Assembly (NCBI RefSeq): GCF_030646015.1
Contig: NZ_JAUSLT010000049.1
Location: 1 to 60,760 of the forward strand
DNA: 60,760 nt
Source: Bradyrhizobium sp.
GTDB taxonomy: Bacteria; Pseudomonadota; Alphaproteobacteria; Rhizobiales; Xanthobacteraceae
Direction: 5' to 3'
In this document: positions 35,839-44,330 of the stretch, piece after piece
Position numbering within the stretch: position 1 is the stretch's first letter
Layout: each line of letters starts with the position of its first letter
Notes under the pieces: generated by a model
What the model saw: the letters and a program-made list of their open reading frames with translations, nothing else
Told to the model about the DNA's origin: nothing
Database searches by the model: none
Position numbers and translations under genes: made by a program

Positions 35839-36112
35839 GGGGAATCCTCGTCTGATGTCTTTTTCGGATTGGGGGCTATTCTAGCACGGTCTGTGCCCTA
35901 ATTGGCCCTTGGACGGCCAATTTGCAATCGGCGGAACCCGAACCGGGGGCTTTCGGGCGGAAATGCCGCGAAATGCCGCCGATACCCCCTTCACCGGCCC
36001 AATTCATGGTCTTTCCTGGCCCTTCCTGGCCTCGTGCGAGCTGTTGCATTCATGGGCGGCATTTGGCATAGCTCTGCCCGTTGCCGGCGCGTGCGCCGCC
36101 AATCTCTCGGAT

Positions 36113-36187
<75 letters not shown>

Positions 36188-36221
36188 GAATTTCTAAATT
36201 GGCAAAGCGATCAAACGACAA

Positions 36222-36246
36222 GCCGCCCTATGGGCGGCTTTGTTGT
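36222..36246 (+). terminator. Intrinsic terminator after tRNA-Gly
   Basis: GCCGCCC-TAT-GGGCGGC stem-loop followed by TTTGTTGTTT, about 35 nt beyond the tRNA 3' end. Perfect seven-base stem. Confidence 0.85.
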
Positions 36247-36354
36247 TTGTGGCTCGCGCGCTGAACCGCGGCGGTCTTTCTCGCGTCAAACCGCTGTGCG
36301 ATGTTTCGCACCGGTGGTTGCAGGCGTCGCGCCGCGCGAGGATGAGGATAACGA

Positions 36355-37665
36355 GTGTTCGAACGCGGCTATCGGCAACAGCTCGAGGCGGATCTGGTCA
36401 AATGGGTCGCCGCGGGGGTGATTTCGGGCGACGCCGCGCAATCCATCCGCAAGGCCCGCTTTAGCGACGAGGCGAAGTCACGCCTCCCCGGCATCTTCGC
36501 CATGCTCGGCGCGCTGATGCTGGCGGCCAGCGTCAGCGCTTTCGTGGCGGCGAACTGGCAGGAAATTCCGCGGCTGGTGCGGCTGGTCGGCATTCTCGCC
36601 ATCATCGCGGGCTGCTTCTTTCCCGCGCTGCTGTTGCAGCGGCGCGGCCACCCGGCCGCCGCCGATGCGGCGATCACGTTCGCCACGCTTTGCTTTGGCG
36701 CCGGCATCGCGCTCGTCGGTCAGATGTATCACCTGCCCAGCGACTGGCCGGCCGGCGCGATGCTGGTCGCGATCGGCGGATTGATAGCCGCCGCGTTGAC
36801 CGGCAAGAGTGGCCCGCTGGTCATTGCCTTCGCGGCGATGACGTCGTGGTCATGGGGAAGGTTTGACGGTTCGTTCTGGCGCGAAGTGCATTGGTCCTTT
36901 CTGTTGCTGTTCGTGCCGGGGTTGCTGCTGGCGCTGGGCCGCGAAAGCCGCCTGCTTGCGCACGCGGCCGTGCTGGCGCTGAGCTTCTGGCTGGCGGCGC
37001 TGTTGATGCCCGAGGGCGGCGCCAAGAGTTTTTTCAATCTGGTTGATGGAGGCCTCGCGATCTCGGCCGCCTACATGGCGATCGGGCTATTGGCGCTGGA
37101 CCGGGGCTGGCCCACCGTCATCAAGGCGTTGCTGCCGTGGGGGGCCGTGGTCTTCGGAATCCTGCTCTGCGTTGAAATCGGCCTGGTTCTGGAAAAGTCG
37201 CTCTTTGGCGACCGGCATGCCGTTACGTCCGTCGTCTATCCTGCCTATGGCGCGGCGCTGGCCGCACTGGCCGCCTTCGCGGTGCTGGCGCGGCAACGCG
37301 ACGGCGGGAGACTCGTCATTATCGCGGCTTGCGCCGTCGGCCTGACGATCCCGCTGATGTTCGTCGGCCTGACTGAAACCGATGTTCTCCGTCGCGCGCT
37401 CGTCTCCATCGCCGTCTTCGTCAGTGCCGTGGCGTTGATTGCGGGCGGACTTCTCCTCGGGCTCAGGACATTCGTTGTCGTCGGTTACGCGGTGTTCGGC
37501 GTGTCGGTCCTGATCCTGCTCTGGCAAACCATCGGCACGCTGCTGAGCCAGTCGCTGTTCTTCCTCGTTGCCGGTGTTGCGCTGCTGGTTCTGGCGGCGG
37601 GGGCCCACAAACTGGCAAACTGGTCGAGACCCGGCACCGACACACCGTCAGGGAGTCCGGCCTGA
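36355..37665 (+). CDS. DUF2157 multi-pass membrane protein
   Basis: 436-residue inner-membrane protein with many hydrophobic helices. The soluble N-terminus (residues 1-45, QLEADLVKWVAAGVISGD) is the DUF2157 head, followed by the first helix after LPGIFAMLGALML and the conserved FVAANWQEIPR. DUF2157 proteins have no known function. The start is GTG; its stop overlaps the next start (TGATG), so it is translationally coupled to a GDYXXLXY protein, a common partner. Confidence 0.85.
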   Translation: MFERGYRQQLEADLVKWVAAGVISGDAAQSIRKARFSDEAKSRLPGIFAMLGALMLAASVSAFVAANWQEIPRLVRLVGILAIIAGCFFPALLLQRRGHPAAADAAITFATLCFGAGIALVGQMYHLPSDWPAGAMLVAIGGLIAAALTGKSGPLVIAFAAMTSWSWGRFDGSFWREVHWSFLLLFVPGLLLALGRESRLLAHAAVLALSFWLAALLMPEGGAKSFFNLVDGGLAISAAYMAIGLLALDRGWPTVIKALLPWGAVVFGILLCVEIGLVLEKSLFGDRHAVTSVVYPAYGAALAALAAFAVLARQRDGGRLVIIAACAVGLTIPLMFVGLTETDVLRRALVSIAVFVSAVALIAGGLLLGLRTFVVVGYAVFGVSVLILLWQTIGTLLSQSLFFLVAGVALLVLAAGAHKLANWSRPGTDTPSGSPA

Positions 37666-38276
37666 TGCCTGTGCTGGACAACATCATCGCTCGTGTGCCG
37701 CTGCTGCTGCGCTATCTCCTTGCCGCGCTGGTGCTGTGCGGACTCATCCTGGCCATGATCCTGCCGCGCGCGGCGATCCTCCGGAACGGGCAGGAAGTGC
37801 GGCTGGAGATCGCGCCGGTCGATCCGCGCGATCTGTTTCGTGGTGATTATGTGGTTCTCGCCTATCGCATCGGCACGGTGGACGTGCCGTCGAGTCTCAC
37901 GACCTCCTTCAAGCGGGGACAGCAGGTGTTCGTGACCCTGCGCCCCGACGCAAACAACAAGGCGAAAGCCGTCGCCATCTCGGCCGAGCGCCCCGCGGTC
38001 ACCGGGAACGACATCGTCATCGCGGGTTTTGTGACGGCCAGCTCGACCTGCCGGCTGAACGAAGCCGGGACGCGGGATTGCAAGCTCGGAACCAACGCCG
38101 TCGGTGTGCGCTATGGCCTGGAAAGCTATTTCGTGCCGCAGGGCGAGGGCAAGAAAATCGAGTTGATGGCAAGGGCGCGGCTGGAGGTTGTCGCGGCCGT
38201 CGCACCCTCCGGCCAGGCGGCGATCAAGCGCCTGCTGATCGATGGCGTGCCAGTCTATGATGAGCCGCTCTATTGA
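37665..38276 (+). CDS. GDYXXLXY-domain protein
   Basis: 203-residue protein with one N-terminal membrane helix (LLLRYLLAALVLCGLILAMI) and an extracytoplasmic domain. The family signature is RGDYVVLAYRI, matching GDYxxLxY, after VDPRDLF. A further conserved segment is RYGLESYFVP. Function unknown in all members. Its ATG overlaps the DUF2157 stop codon, and the two are recurrent neighbours, so they probably form a membrane complex. Confidence 0.88.
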   Translation: MPVLDNIIARVPLLLRYLLAALVLCGLILAMILPRAAILRNGQEVRLEIAPVDPRDLFRGDYVVLAYRIGTVDVPSSLTTSFKRGQQVFVTLRPDANNKAKAVAISAERPAVTGNDIVIAGFVTASSTCRLNEAGTRDCKLGTNAVGVRYGLESYFVPQGEGKKIELMARARLEVVAAVAPSGQAAIKRLLIDGVPVYDEPLY

Positions 38277-38296
38277 TGAGCTAGCGGCGTCGTCGT

Positions 38297-38407
38297 TCAC
38301 GGCAGCTTCGTCTGATTTCGCGGCCGAGATATCCGGCCGCGCCGGATCAGCGCCTGCACCACGGCCGAGCCGATCGAGCCGGTGCCGCCCAGAACGAAAA
38401 CGCGCAA
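38297..38407 (-). pseudogene. Stump of an NAD-dependent epimerase/dehydratase gene
   Basis: Reading leftward, TTG at 38407 opens a 36-codon frame that begins RVFVLGGTGSIGSAVVQAL, the first beta-strand and glycine-rich Rossmann loop of an epimerase or related SDR. After IRRG the reading is no longer family-like and stops with TGA. A perfect AGGAGG ribosome site is 7 bases before the TTG, so translation signals survived while almost the entire coding region was lost. Lies in the gap between the GDYXXLXY and DUF2235 genes. Confidence 0.75.
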
Positions 38408-38534
38408 CGAATCCTCCTTCGAAATAAGCGGTTCATGTCGCCGGCCAGCAAAGCCTTTCCTAGCTGGAGGGAACATGCAATGCTATGACATCAGAGGTTG
38501 CATACTCAATTTTTGATCCGGCGAGGGTAATCCC

Positions 38535-40802
38535 ATGAGCCGAAACATCGTTCTTCTGTCCGACGGCACCGGCAATTCCGCCGCAAAAGTCTGGCGCACC
38601 AATGTCTGGCGCACCTTCGAGGCGCTCGATTTGTCGGGCAACGACCAGGTCGCCTTCTACGACGACGGCGTCGGCACCTCGCCGTTCAAGCCGTTGGCGA
38701 TCCTCGGTGGGGCGTTCGGTTTCGGCCTGAAGCGCAACGTGGTCGACGTCTATAAATTCGCCTGCCGCAACTATCGCGACGAAGGCGACCGCATCTACGG
38801 CTTCGGCTTCAGCCGCGGCGCCTTCACGATCCGCGTCGTCATGGGCCTGATTCTCAATCAGGGCCTGGTGTGGGCGCAGGACGAAGCGGAGCTCGACAAG
38901 AAAGCCAACGCCGCCTACCGCCAGTATCGCCGGGAGCGGTATCACACCGTGTTCCGGATCGAGAATGTCTTCCGCTGGTTTCGCGATCTGTTCCTGTCGA
39001 AGGATTACGACAAGGCGGACAATCGGCCGGTGACCGCGATCCGCTTCATCGGGGTCTGGGACACGGTTGCCGCCTACGGCGCGCCATTGGACGAGATGAC
39101 GCGCGGCATCAGCCAGTATATCTGGCCGCTGGAGCTTCCGCACCATACGCTCGACCGCACGCGGGTCATGCGCGCCTGCCAGGCGCTCGCGCTCGACGAA
39201 GAGCGAACCACGTTTCATCCCGAATTGTGGAACGAGCGGGTCGACCCGCCCGATCAATTCGACCCCGACAGCCCGCGTTGCATCAAGGACGAGCAGCTCA
39301 GCCAGGTCTGGTTCGCCGGCGTGCATTCCAACGTCGGCGGCGGCTATCCGGATGACACGCTGTCCTACATTCCCCTGGTCTGGATGATCACCGAGGCGCA
39401 GCGCTGCGGTGTGAAGTTCAAATCGGATGCGATCGCGCCGCCGGCGGACCCCGACCCTTTCAAGAACGCGGTCTCGAAACGCGACAAGGACGGCCGCATC
39501 TACGATCCGCGCGCCGGGCTGGGCGCCTACTACCGCTACGGGCCGCGCAAGCTGGTGCAGCTGTGCAGGCCCCAATACAAGAAAAAGGAAGACGACGAGG
39601 TCCTGATCGAGCGGCCGAAGATCCACGAAACCGTGTTCCGCCGCATCGATAATCGCGCTCATGCCTATTCCCCGGTCGGCCTGCCGCCGGTCTATGACGT
39701 GGTTACGGACGACGGCTCGATCCTGACGCCGGATCAATATGGTTTCGAGACCAACAAGGATGCCGAAGCCCGGGCGGAAACGCAGGAATACGTCTGGAAT
39801 GAAATCTGGAAACGCCGGATCGTCTATTTCGCCACCGTAGGCGCCACGTTATGGCTGCTGGCGTTTCCGCTGCTCAGCGGCGCGGAGCGCGCCGACGAAT
39901 TCAAGAGCCCGATCCGGTGGGTCTCGGACATCATTCGTTTCGTCGGCGCCTTCCTGCCCGGCTTTGCCTCGACATGGGTCGAAGGCTACGCGCGCGCGCC
40001 CGAGCACTTCCTGGCGCTCGCCGGCCTTGTGGCGTTCTTCATACTATGGGGAATGCGGATCGCCTCCCGCATCTCGGGCCGCATGGCATCGATCTGGCGC
40101 GGTGTAACCCCCGCGTCGCCGGGCCCGCCGCACAACTTCATCTACCGGCTTCGCAGCAATCGATTCTATATCGCTTTCCATGAGGGCCTCAAGCGCACCT
40201 GGGCCCCGGCCTTCCTTGCGCTGCTGCTGGTCTATCTCGGGCTCTCGCTGGCCAGCCATCTGCTCTACAATATCCAGGATGTGGCGGGGCTGACCTGTGA
40301 GGAAAGCGGCAATGCCACCGGCCTTGCGAGGGGCTTTGGTACGCCCAGGCCGGACGGCGAATCGAAAACGGTGGAATTCAACACGTCGGACCTCTGCAAG
40401 CCGACGGGCATTCTTCTCGAGAGGAATGCGAGATATCATGTGGAGGTGAAGACGACGGTACCCTGGATGGACGCCGATTTTCCGGTCCCGGAAGGCGGGT
40501 TCTCCGCCAACGATCCGCCGGTCTGGTACCACCGGTTCCTGCTCGGGTTCGGCGTGCCGCTGCGGCGTGAACTGACGCAGGACTGGTTCCGGATCGTGCT
40601 GCGCTACGGTGGCGTCGGTGGCGAAGAGGCCTTTCTCGACCCCGATCCCGACGATTACAAGATCCAGGCCAACATCAGGCCCACGCGCGACGGCGAACTC
40701 TTCATCTTCGTCAACGACGCGGTGATCGGCATTCCCGGCCTCTACGATTACTTCTATCGCAACAATCGAGGCGTGGCCAAACTGACGGTCACGCGGAAAT
40801 GA
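38535..40802 (+). CDS. DUF2235 (Tle1-like) alpha/beta-hydrolase with membrane segments
   Basis: 755-residue protein. Residues 1-400 form a DUF2235 hydrolase domain starting RNIVLLSDGTGNSA. The nucleophile is S93 in GFSRG, with probable D176 (FIGVWDTVA) and H264 (GVHSNVGGGYP) completing the triad of Tle1 phospholipases. Three hydrophobic segments follow (about 429-447, 492-507 and 556-575), then a 175-residue C-terminal part with no family recognised. Tle1 members are type VI effectors, but no VgrG, PAAR, immunity or T6SS gene is near. It is therefore more likely a membrane-bound lipid hydrolase. Ribosome site GAGGG precedes the ATG. Confidence 0.85.
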   Translation: MSRNIVLLSDGTGNSAAKVWRTNVWRTFEALDLSGNDQVAFYDDGVGTSPFKPLAILGGAFGFGLKRNVVDVYKFACRNYRDEGDRIYGFGFSRGAFTIRVVMGLILNQGLVWAQDEAELDKKANAAYRQYRRERYHTVFRIENVFRWFRDLFLSKDYDKADNRPVTAIRFIGVWDTVAAYGAPLDEMTRGISQYIWPLELPHHTLDRTRVMRACQALALDEERTTFHPELWNERVDPPDQFDPDSPRCIKDEQLSQVWFAGVHSNVGGGYPDDTLSYIPLVWMITEAQRCGVKFKSDAIAPPADPDPFKNAVSKRDKDGRIYDPRAGLGAYYRYGPRKLVQLCRPQYKKKEDDEVLIERPKIHETVFRRIDNRAHAYSPVGLPPVYDVVTDDGSILTPDQYGFETNKDAEARAETQEYVWNEIWKRRIVYFATVGATLWLLAFPLLSGAERADEFKSPIRWVSDIIRFVGAFLPGFASTWVEGYARAPEHFLALAGLVAFFILWGMRIASRISGRMASIWRGVTPASPGPPHNFIYRLRSNRFYIAFHEGLKRTWAPAFLALLLVYLGLSLASHLLYNIQDVAGLTCEESGNATGLARGFGTPRPDGESKTVEFNTSDLCKPTGILLERNARYHVEVKTTVPWMDADFPVPEGGFSANDPPVWYHRFLLGFGVPLRRELTQDWFRIVLRYGGVGGEEAFLDPDPDDYKIQANIRPTRDGELFIFVNDAVIGIPGLYDYFYRNNRGVAKLTVTRK

Positions 40803-41090
40803 TGCCTGCCCACTGAGTGCCAGGCGCCACGGCGCCCGCGCTGCAATGGGACGTTGCCGCAATGCAGCGCGACCCGGCGCAACAGCCTTCCGGCTGACCT
40901 GACCTCCATAAAAGTTTTCGTTCAATTTGCATTCACCTGACAGGGCCGCGCAACGCGCACTTCTCACCCGTGGAAGATGTGCTAGCATTGTTGCGTCTGA
41001 CCCACCTCACCACAGACCAATGTTCGTCTCTCGAAACGTTCAAAATAAATAACACGCGCGGCCGCACCGGCTGCATAGGGGAGTGACGCG

Positions 41091-42353
41091 ATGAAATCGG
41101 CCTTCAATCGATCCATTCTTGCGCTCGCGACGATTGCCTTTGTCGCGGGGGCCAGTCAGGCCAGCGCGCAGCAAAAGCCACTGAAGAAATACGAATCCGG
41201 CACCAAGGACTTCTGGGCCAATCCGCCGCCCGACTGGTTCCTCGGCGATGAGATCGAAGCCCAGAGGGGGCAGGCGCCACCGTCGGGTCCGCCGACCGGT
41301 GCCTCCGAAGCCGAACTCGCGGCGATGATGAAGAAGATCAAGCTGCCCGCGGGCTTCAAGATCGAAGTCTACGCGTCCGGCGTGCTGTCCGCGCGGCAGA
41401 TGGCCTGGGGCGACAAGGGCACGCTGTTCGTCGGCTCGTTCGGCGTCGGCAACGTCTATGCAATCAAGGACAATGGCGGCAAGAAGGAAGTCAAGACCGT
41501 CCTCAAGGGATTGAAGATGCCGACCGGCATCGCGTTCCGCGACGGCGCGCTCTACGTCGTCGATATCGACAAGCTGATCAGGTACGACAACGCCGAAGCC
41601 AATCTCGACAATCTCGGTGCCGGCAAGGTCGTCTATGACGACATGCCGCCCTATATCCCGCATGGCTGGAAGTATATCGCGGTCGACAAGGATGGCTGGT
41701 TCTACTTGCCGTTCGGGCCTCCCTTCAACATCGGGATTCCGCCGACCGGCCTGTCGCAGATCCGCCGCGTCGATCCCAAGACCGGCAACGCCGAACTGGT
41801 GGCGCTCGGCGTCCGCAACAGCGTCGGCGGCGACGTCGATCCGCGCAGCGGCAAGTACTGGTTCACCGAAAACGCCCGCGACTGGTTGAGCGACGACACC
41901 CCGAGCGACAAGCTCAACATGATCTCGAAGCTCGGGGAGCATTTCGGCTATCCCTACTGCCACCAGGGCGACATGCCGGATCCGAAGTTCGCGATGGGTC
42001 ACAAATGTTCGGAGTTCACGCCGCCGGTGCTGAAACTCGGCGCGCATGTGGCTCCGCTCGGCATGAAGTTCTACACCGGCGACCAGTTCCCCGCCGAGTA
42101 CAAGAACAACATCTTCATCGCCGAACACGGCTCCTGGAACCGGGCCAAGTACCAGGGCGCGCGGATCAAGCGGGTGATCGTCGGGCCCGACGGCAAGAAC
42201 GCCAAGCAGGAGATCTTCGCCTCCGGCTGGCTCGAGGGCGACAAGAACTATCTCGGCCGGCCCGCCGATATCGTTCTGGGCAAGGACGGCTCGATGTACG
42301 TCGCCGACGACTGGGCCGGCGCGATCTACCGCATCAGCTACAGCAAGAAGTAA
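41091..42353 (+). CDS. PQQ-dependent sugar/sorbosone dehydrogenase family protein
   Basis: 420-residue periplasmic six-bladed propeller oxidoreductase. A signal peptide ending near residue 26 (AGASQASA) precedes the mature protein. Family segments are LPAGFKIEVYASGV, ARQMAWG, PTGIAFRDGALYVVD, VRNSVGGDVDP, GYPYCHQGD, and KNNIFIAEHGSWNR, which line the PQQ pocket in soluble glucose dehydrogenase and L-sorbosone dehydrogenase. Two cysteines in the YCHQGD-KCSEF region could form a disulphide. The adjacent diheme cytochrome c gene is a plausible electron acceptor. The 288-nt gap before it (40803-41090) has no gene; a GGGGAG ribosome site precedes the ATG. Confidence 0.9.
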   Translation: MKSAFNRSILALATIAFVAGASQASAQQKPLKKYESGTKDFWANPPPDWFLGDEIEAQRGQAPPSGPPTGASEAELAAMMKKIKLPAGFKIEVYASGVLSARQMAWGDKGTLFVGSFGVGNVYAIKDNGGKKEVKTVLKGLKMPTGIAFRDGALYVVDIDKLIRYDNAEANLDNLGAGKVVYDDMPPYIPHGWKYIAVDKDGWFYLPFGPPFNIGIPPTGLSQIRRVDPKTGNAELVALGVRNSVGGDVDPRSGKYWFTENARDWLSDDTPSDKLNMISKLGEHFGYPYCHQGDMPDPKFAMGHKCSEFTPPVLKLGAHVAPLGMKFYTGDQFPAEYKNNIFIAEHGSWNRAKYQGARIKRVIVGPDGKNAKQEIFASGWLEGDKNYLGRPADIVLGKDGSMYVADDWAGAIYRISYSKK

Positions 42354-42420
42354 GGCTGGATAACGCAGGGCTGCGGTCGCTCGGGAACGAGTGGCCGCAG
42401 CTTTGCGTTTCCCAGAAACC

Positions 42421-42523
42421 GTCATTCCGGGGCGCGTAGCGAAGCGGAGCGAGCCCGGAATCCATAACCACGATAATGCGTATGGATTCCGGGCCTGCGC
42501 CAAGTGGCGCATCCCGGAATGAC
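42421..42523. repeat. Palindromic repeat, CATTCCGGG family
   Basis: GTCATTCCGGGGCGCGTAGC at the left end, and GCCAAGTGGCGCATCCCGG plus AATGAC at the right end, with inner mirror arms CCGGAATCCATA and TATGGATTCCGG. Third copy of the family at 1318 and 27855. It lies between the PQQ dehydrogenase and cytochrome genes, which it may separate or whose mRNA it may protect. Confidence 0.8.
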
Positions 42524-42546
42524 GAGCTTGAGTTGGAGTGGAAATA

Positions 42547-43140
42547 TTGATCATACCTCGCTGGTTTGCACTGGGTGCACTTTGCGGTCTCGTCTTTGCC
42601 GCAACGGGTGTCGCCGCCCACGCCGCCGACGTCGCCGCCGGCAAACAAAAGGCCGAAATGTGCATCGCGTGTCACGGCGAAGCCGGCATTTCGCAGATCG
42701 AGAACACACCGTCGCTCGCCGGCCAGCCCGACCAGTTCCTCCAGTGGCAGCTGGTGTTCTTTCGCGCCGGCACCCGCAAGAACGAGCAGATGCTGCCGAT
42801 CGTCGAGCAACTCAACAACGAGGATATCCGCAATCTCGGCGCCTATTTCGCCTCGCTGACGCCGCCCAAGGCAAAGCCTGACGACAACCCGGATCTATCC
42901 GCCAAGGGCGCGCAGGCCGCCGCGGGCCGGCGCTGCACCTCGTGTCACACCGACAACTATGCCGGGACCAAGGCGATTCCCCGCGTCGCCGGCCAGCGCC
43001 AGGAGTATCTCGTGAAGGCGCTGCACGACTACAAGTCCGGCGTGCGATCCGGCGGCGGCATGGCCGCGATGGCGAATGTCGCCTATTCCCTCAGCGAGGA
43101 GGAAATCGAGGCGCTGGCGCATTATTTGGCGCATCTTTGA
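42547..43140 (+). CDS. Diheme cytochrome c (c4-like)
   Basis: 197-residue secreted cytochrome. A signal peptide (ALGALCGLVFAATGVAAHA) precedes two heme-binding motifs, CIACH at 39-43 and CTSCH at 130-134, each in a cytochrome c class I domain with downstream methionine candidates. Two tandem domains of about 80 residues resemble cytochrome c4. TTG at 42547 is preferred, with GGAG eight bases upstream; a GTG at 42538 is an alternative. Located next to a PQQ dehydrogenase, so it may carry its electrons to the respiratory chain. Confidence 0.9.
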   Translation: MIIPRWFALGALCGLVFAATGVAAHAADVAAGKQKAEMCIACHGEAGISQIENTPSLAGQPDQFLQWQLVFFRAGTRKNEQMLPIVEQLNNEDIRNLGAYFASLTPPKAKPDDNPDLSAKGAQAAAGRRCTSCHTDNYAGTKAIPRVAGQRQEYLVKALHDYKSGVRSGGGMAAMANVAYSLSEEEIEALAHYLAHL

Positions 43141-43141
43141 T

Positions 43142-43305
43142 CTTACCCTCCCCTGGAGGGGGAGGGTCGATCGCGAAGCGATCGGGGTGGGGTGACAGTC
43201 TCTCGTTTCGAGCAGGTGCGCGAGCTGAGGGACCGTCACCCCACCCCGTCCCGCATTTCGCTGCGCTCCATGCGAGCCGACCCTCCCCCTCCAGGGGAGG
43301 GTAAG
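43142..43305. repeat. Intergenic long palindrome, CCCTCCCC type
   Basis: Left arm begins CTTACCCTCCCCTGGAGGGG and continues to GGGGTGGGGTGAC; right arm begins GTCACCCCACCCCG and ends CCAGGGGAGGGTAAG. Both arms contain a self-complementary CCTGGAGG-type core. It occupies the whole gap between the convergent cytochrome and panE genes. Confidence 0.8.
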
Positions 43306-43307
43306 TA

Positions 43308-44228
43308 TCACCCCCGCTGTTTTTCATACGCCTTGAGATGGGTGTAGGCGATGCGCAGCCGCGGCACCGGCACTTTGGCGGCGTCGCCGCGCGCGATCAG
43401 GTCGCCGATCACGTGGTCGGCTTCGACCGCGGCGCCCGCCTTGATGTCGCGGAACATCGACGCGGTCATCTGCGAACCCTCCGTGGTCAGCAGACCCTTG
43501 GTGCGCTGGAAGAACGGGCCGCTCGGCGCATGGCCTTCGGCGGCGGCCACCTCACTGCATTCATCGAGCACGCCGAGGATGAAATCCGTGCCGCCTGGTA
43601 CCGCCAGGATATTGCCGACCGAGGCACGCATCAGGCAGGTCGAGGCCGCGAGCGAAGCCAGGAACACCCATTTCTCCCACATTTCCTGCACGATGTTCTC
43701 GCTGGCCACCGAGCCGAGCTTGCCGCTCGCCATGATTTCGGCGATGGCGCGGACGCGTTCCGATAGCTTGCCGTCGCGCTCGCCGAAATTCAGCGACTGC
43801 ATCGGCGCCAGCTGCACCACCTCGCGGGCCTCGTTCAGGGTGGCGGCGATCGCGCAGAGGCCGCCGAGCACGCGCTCGGGCCCGAATCTTTTGTCGAGTA
43901 CGTCCAGGTGCAGCATGCCGTTGAGCAGCGGGATGATCGAGGTCTGCGGTCCGACCGCCGGGGCAAACGATTTGATGGCGTCGTCGAGGTCGAATGCCTT
44001 GCAGCTCAACAGCACGACGTCGAACGTGTCGGTGAATTTGCCGGCCTGCACCGTCGGCGGGTTTTTCAAGGTCACGTCGCCGTTCGGACTCCTGATCACG
44101 AGGCCGGCGCTGGCCAGCTCCCCGGCGCGCCGCGGCCGCACCAGGAAGGTCACGTCACGGCCGGCCTCCAGCAGCCTGCCGCCGAAATATCCGCCGATGG
44201 CGCCGGCGCCGACCACGAGAATGCGCAT
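43308..44228 (-). CDS. panE: Ketopantoate reductase family protein
   Basis: 306-residue NADPH-dependent 2-dehydropantoate 2-reductase. It opens with the dinucleotide fold RILVVGAGAIGGYFGGRL. Conserved CKAFDLDDAI (with catalytic lysine) and PLLNGM follow, and the C-terminal half contains WEKWVFLASLAA and the substrate-binding KAGAAVEADHVIGD (usually K-xx-R-xxEID-x-xxG). The E-x-D motif supports reductase function in pantothenate synthesis, though paralogues with other substrates exist. Confidence 0.87.
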   Translation of the reverse strand: MRILVVGAGAIGGYFGGRLLEAGRDVTFLVRPRRAGELASAGLVIRSPNGDVTLKNPPTVQAGKFTDTFDVVLLSCKAFDLDDAIKSFAPAVGPQTSIIPLLNGMLHLDVLDKRFGPERVLGGLCAIAATLNEAREVVQLAPMQSLNFGERDGKLSERVRAIAEIMASGKLGSVASENIVQEMWEKWVFLASLAASTCLMRASVGNILAVPGGTDFILGVLDECSEVAAAEGHAPSGPFFQRTKGLLTTEGSQMTASMFRDIKAGAAVEADHVIGDLIARGDAAKVPVPRLRIAYTHLKAYEKQRG

Positions 44229-44259
44229 TGCTGGGTTTCCTTTTTATTGTTGTTGTTGG

Positions 44260-44330
44260 AGGGCGAATGGTGAGTGGCGAATGGCGAATAGGGAAGGTCC
44301 ATTCGCTATTCGCCACTCGCTACTCGCCTC
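44260..44330. repeat. Short palindromic repeat GCGAATGG/CCATTCGC
   Basis: An imperfect 70-bp palindrome with units GTGGCGAATGGCGAATAGGG and CCATTCGCTATTCGCCAC around a short loop. It overlaps the last codons of the HCCA-isomerase-like gene (stop at 44320). Confidence 0.7.

Noticed and set aside
38535..40802. DUF2235 gene as a secreted type VI effector
   Set aside because: No VgrG, PAAR, chaperone or immunity genes nearby, and internal membrane helices make secretion unlikely.
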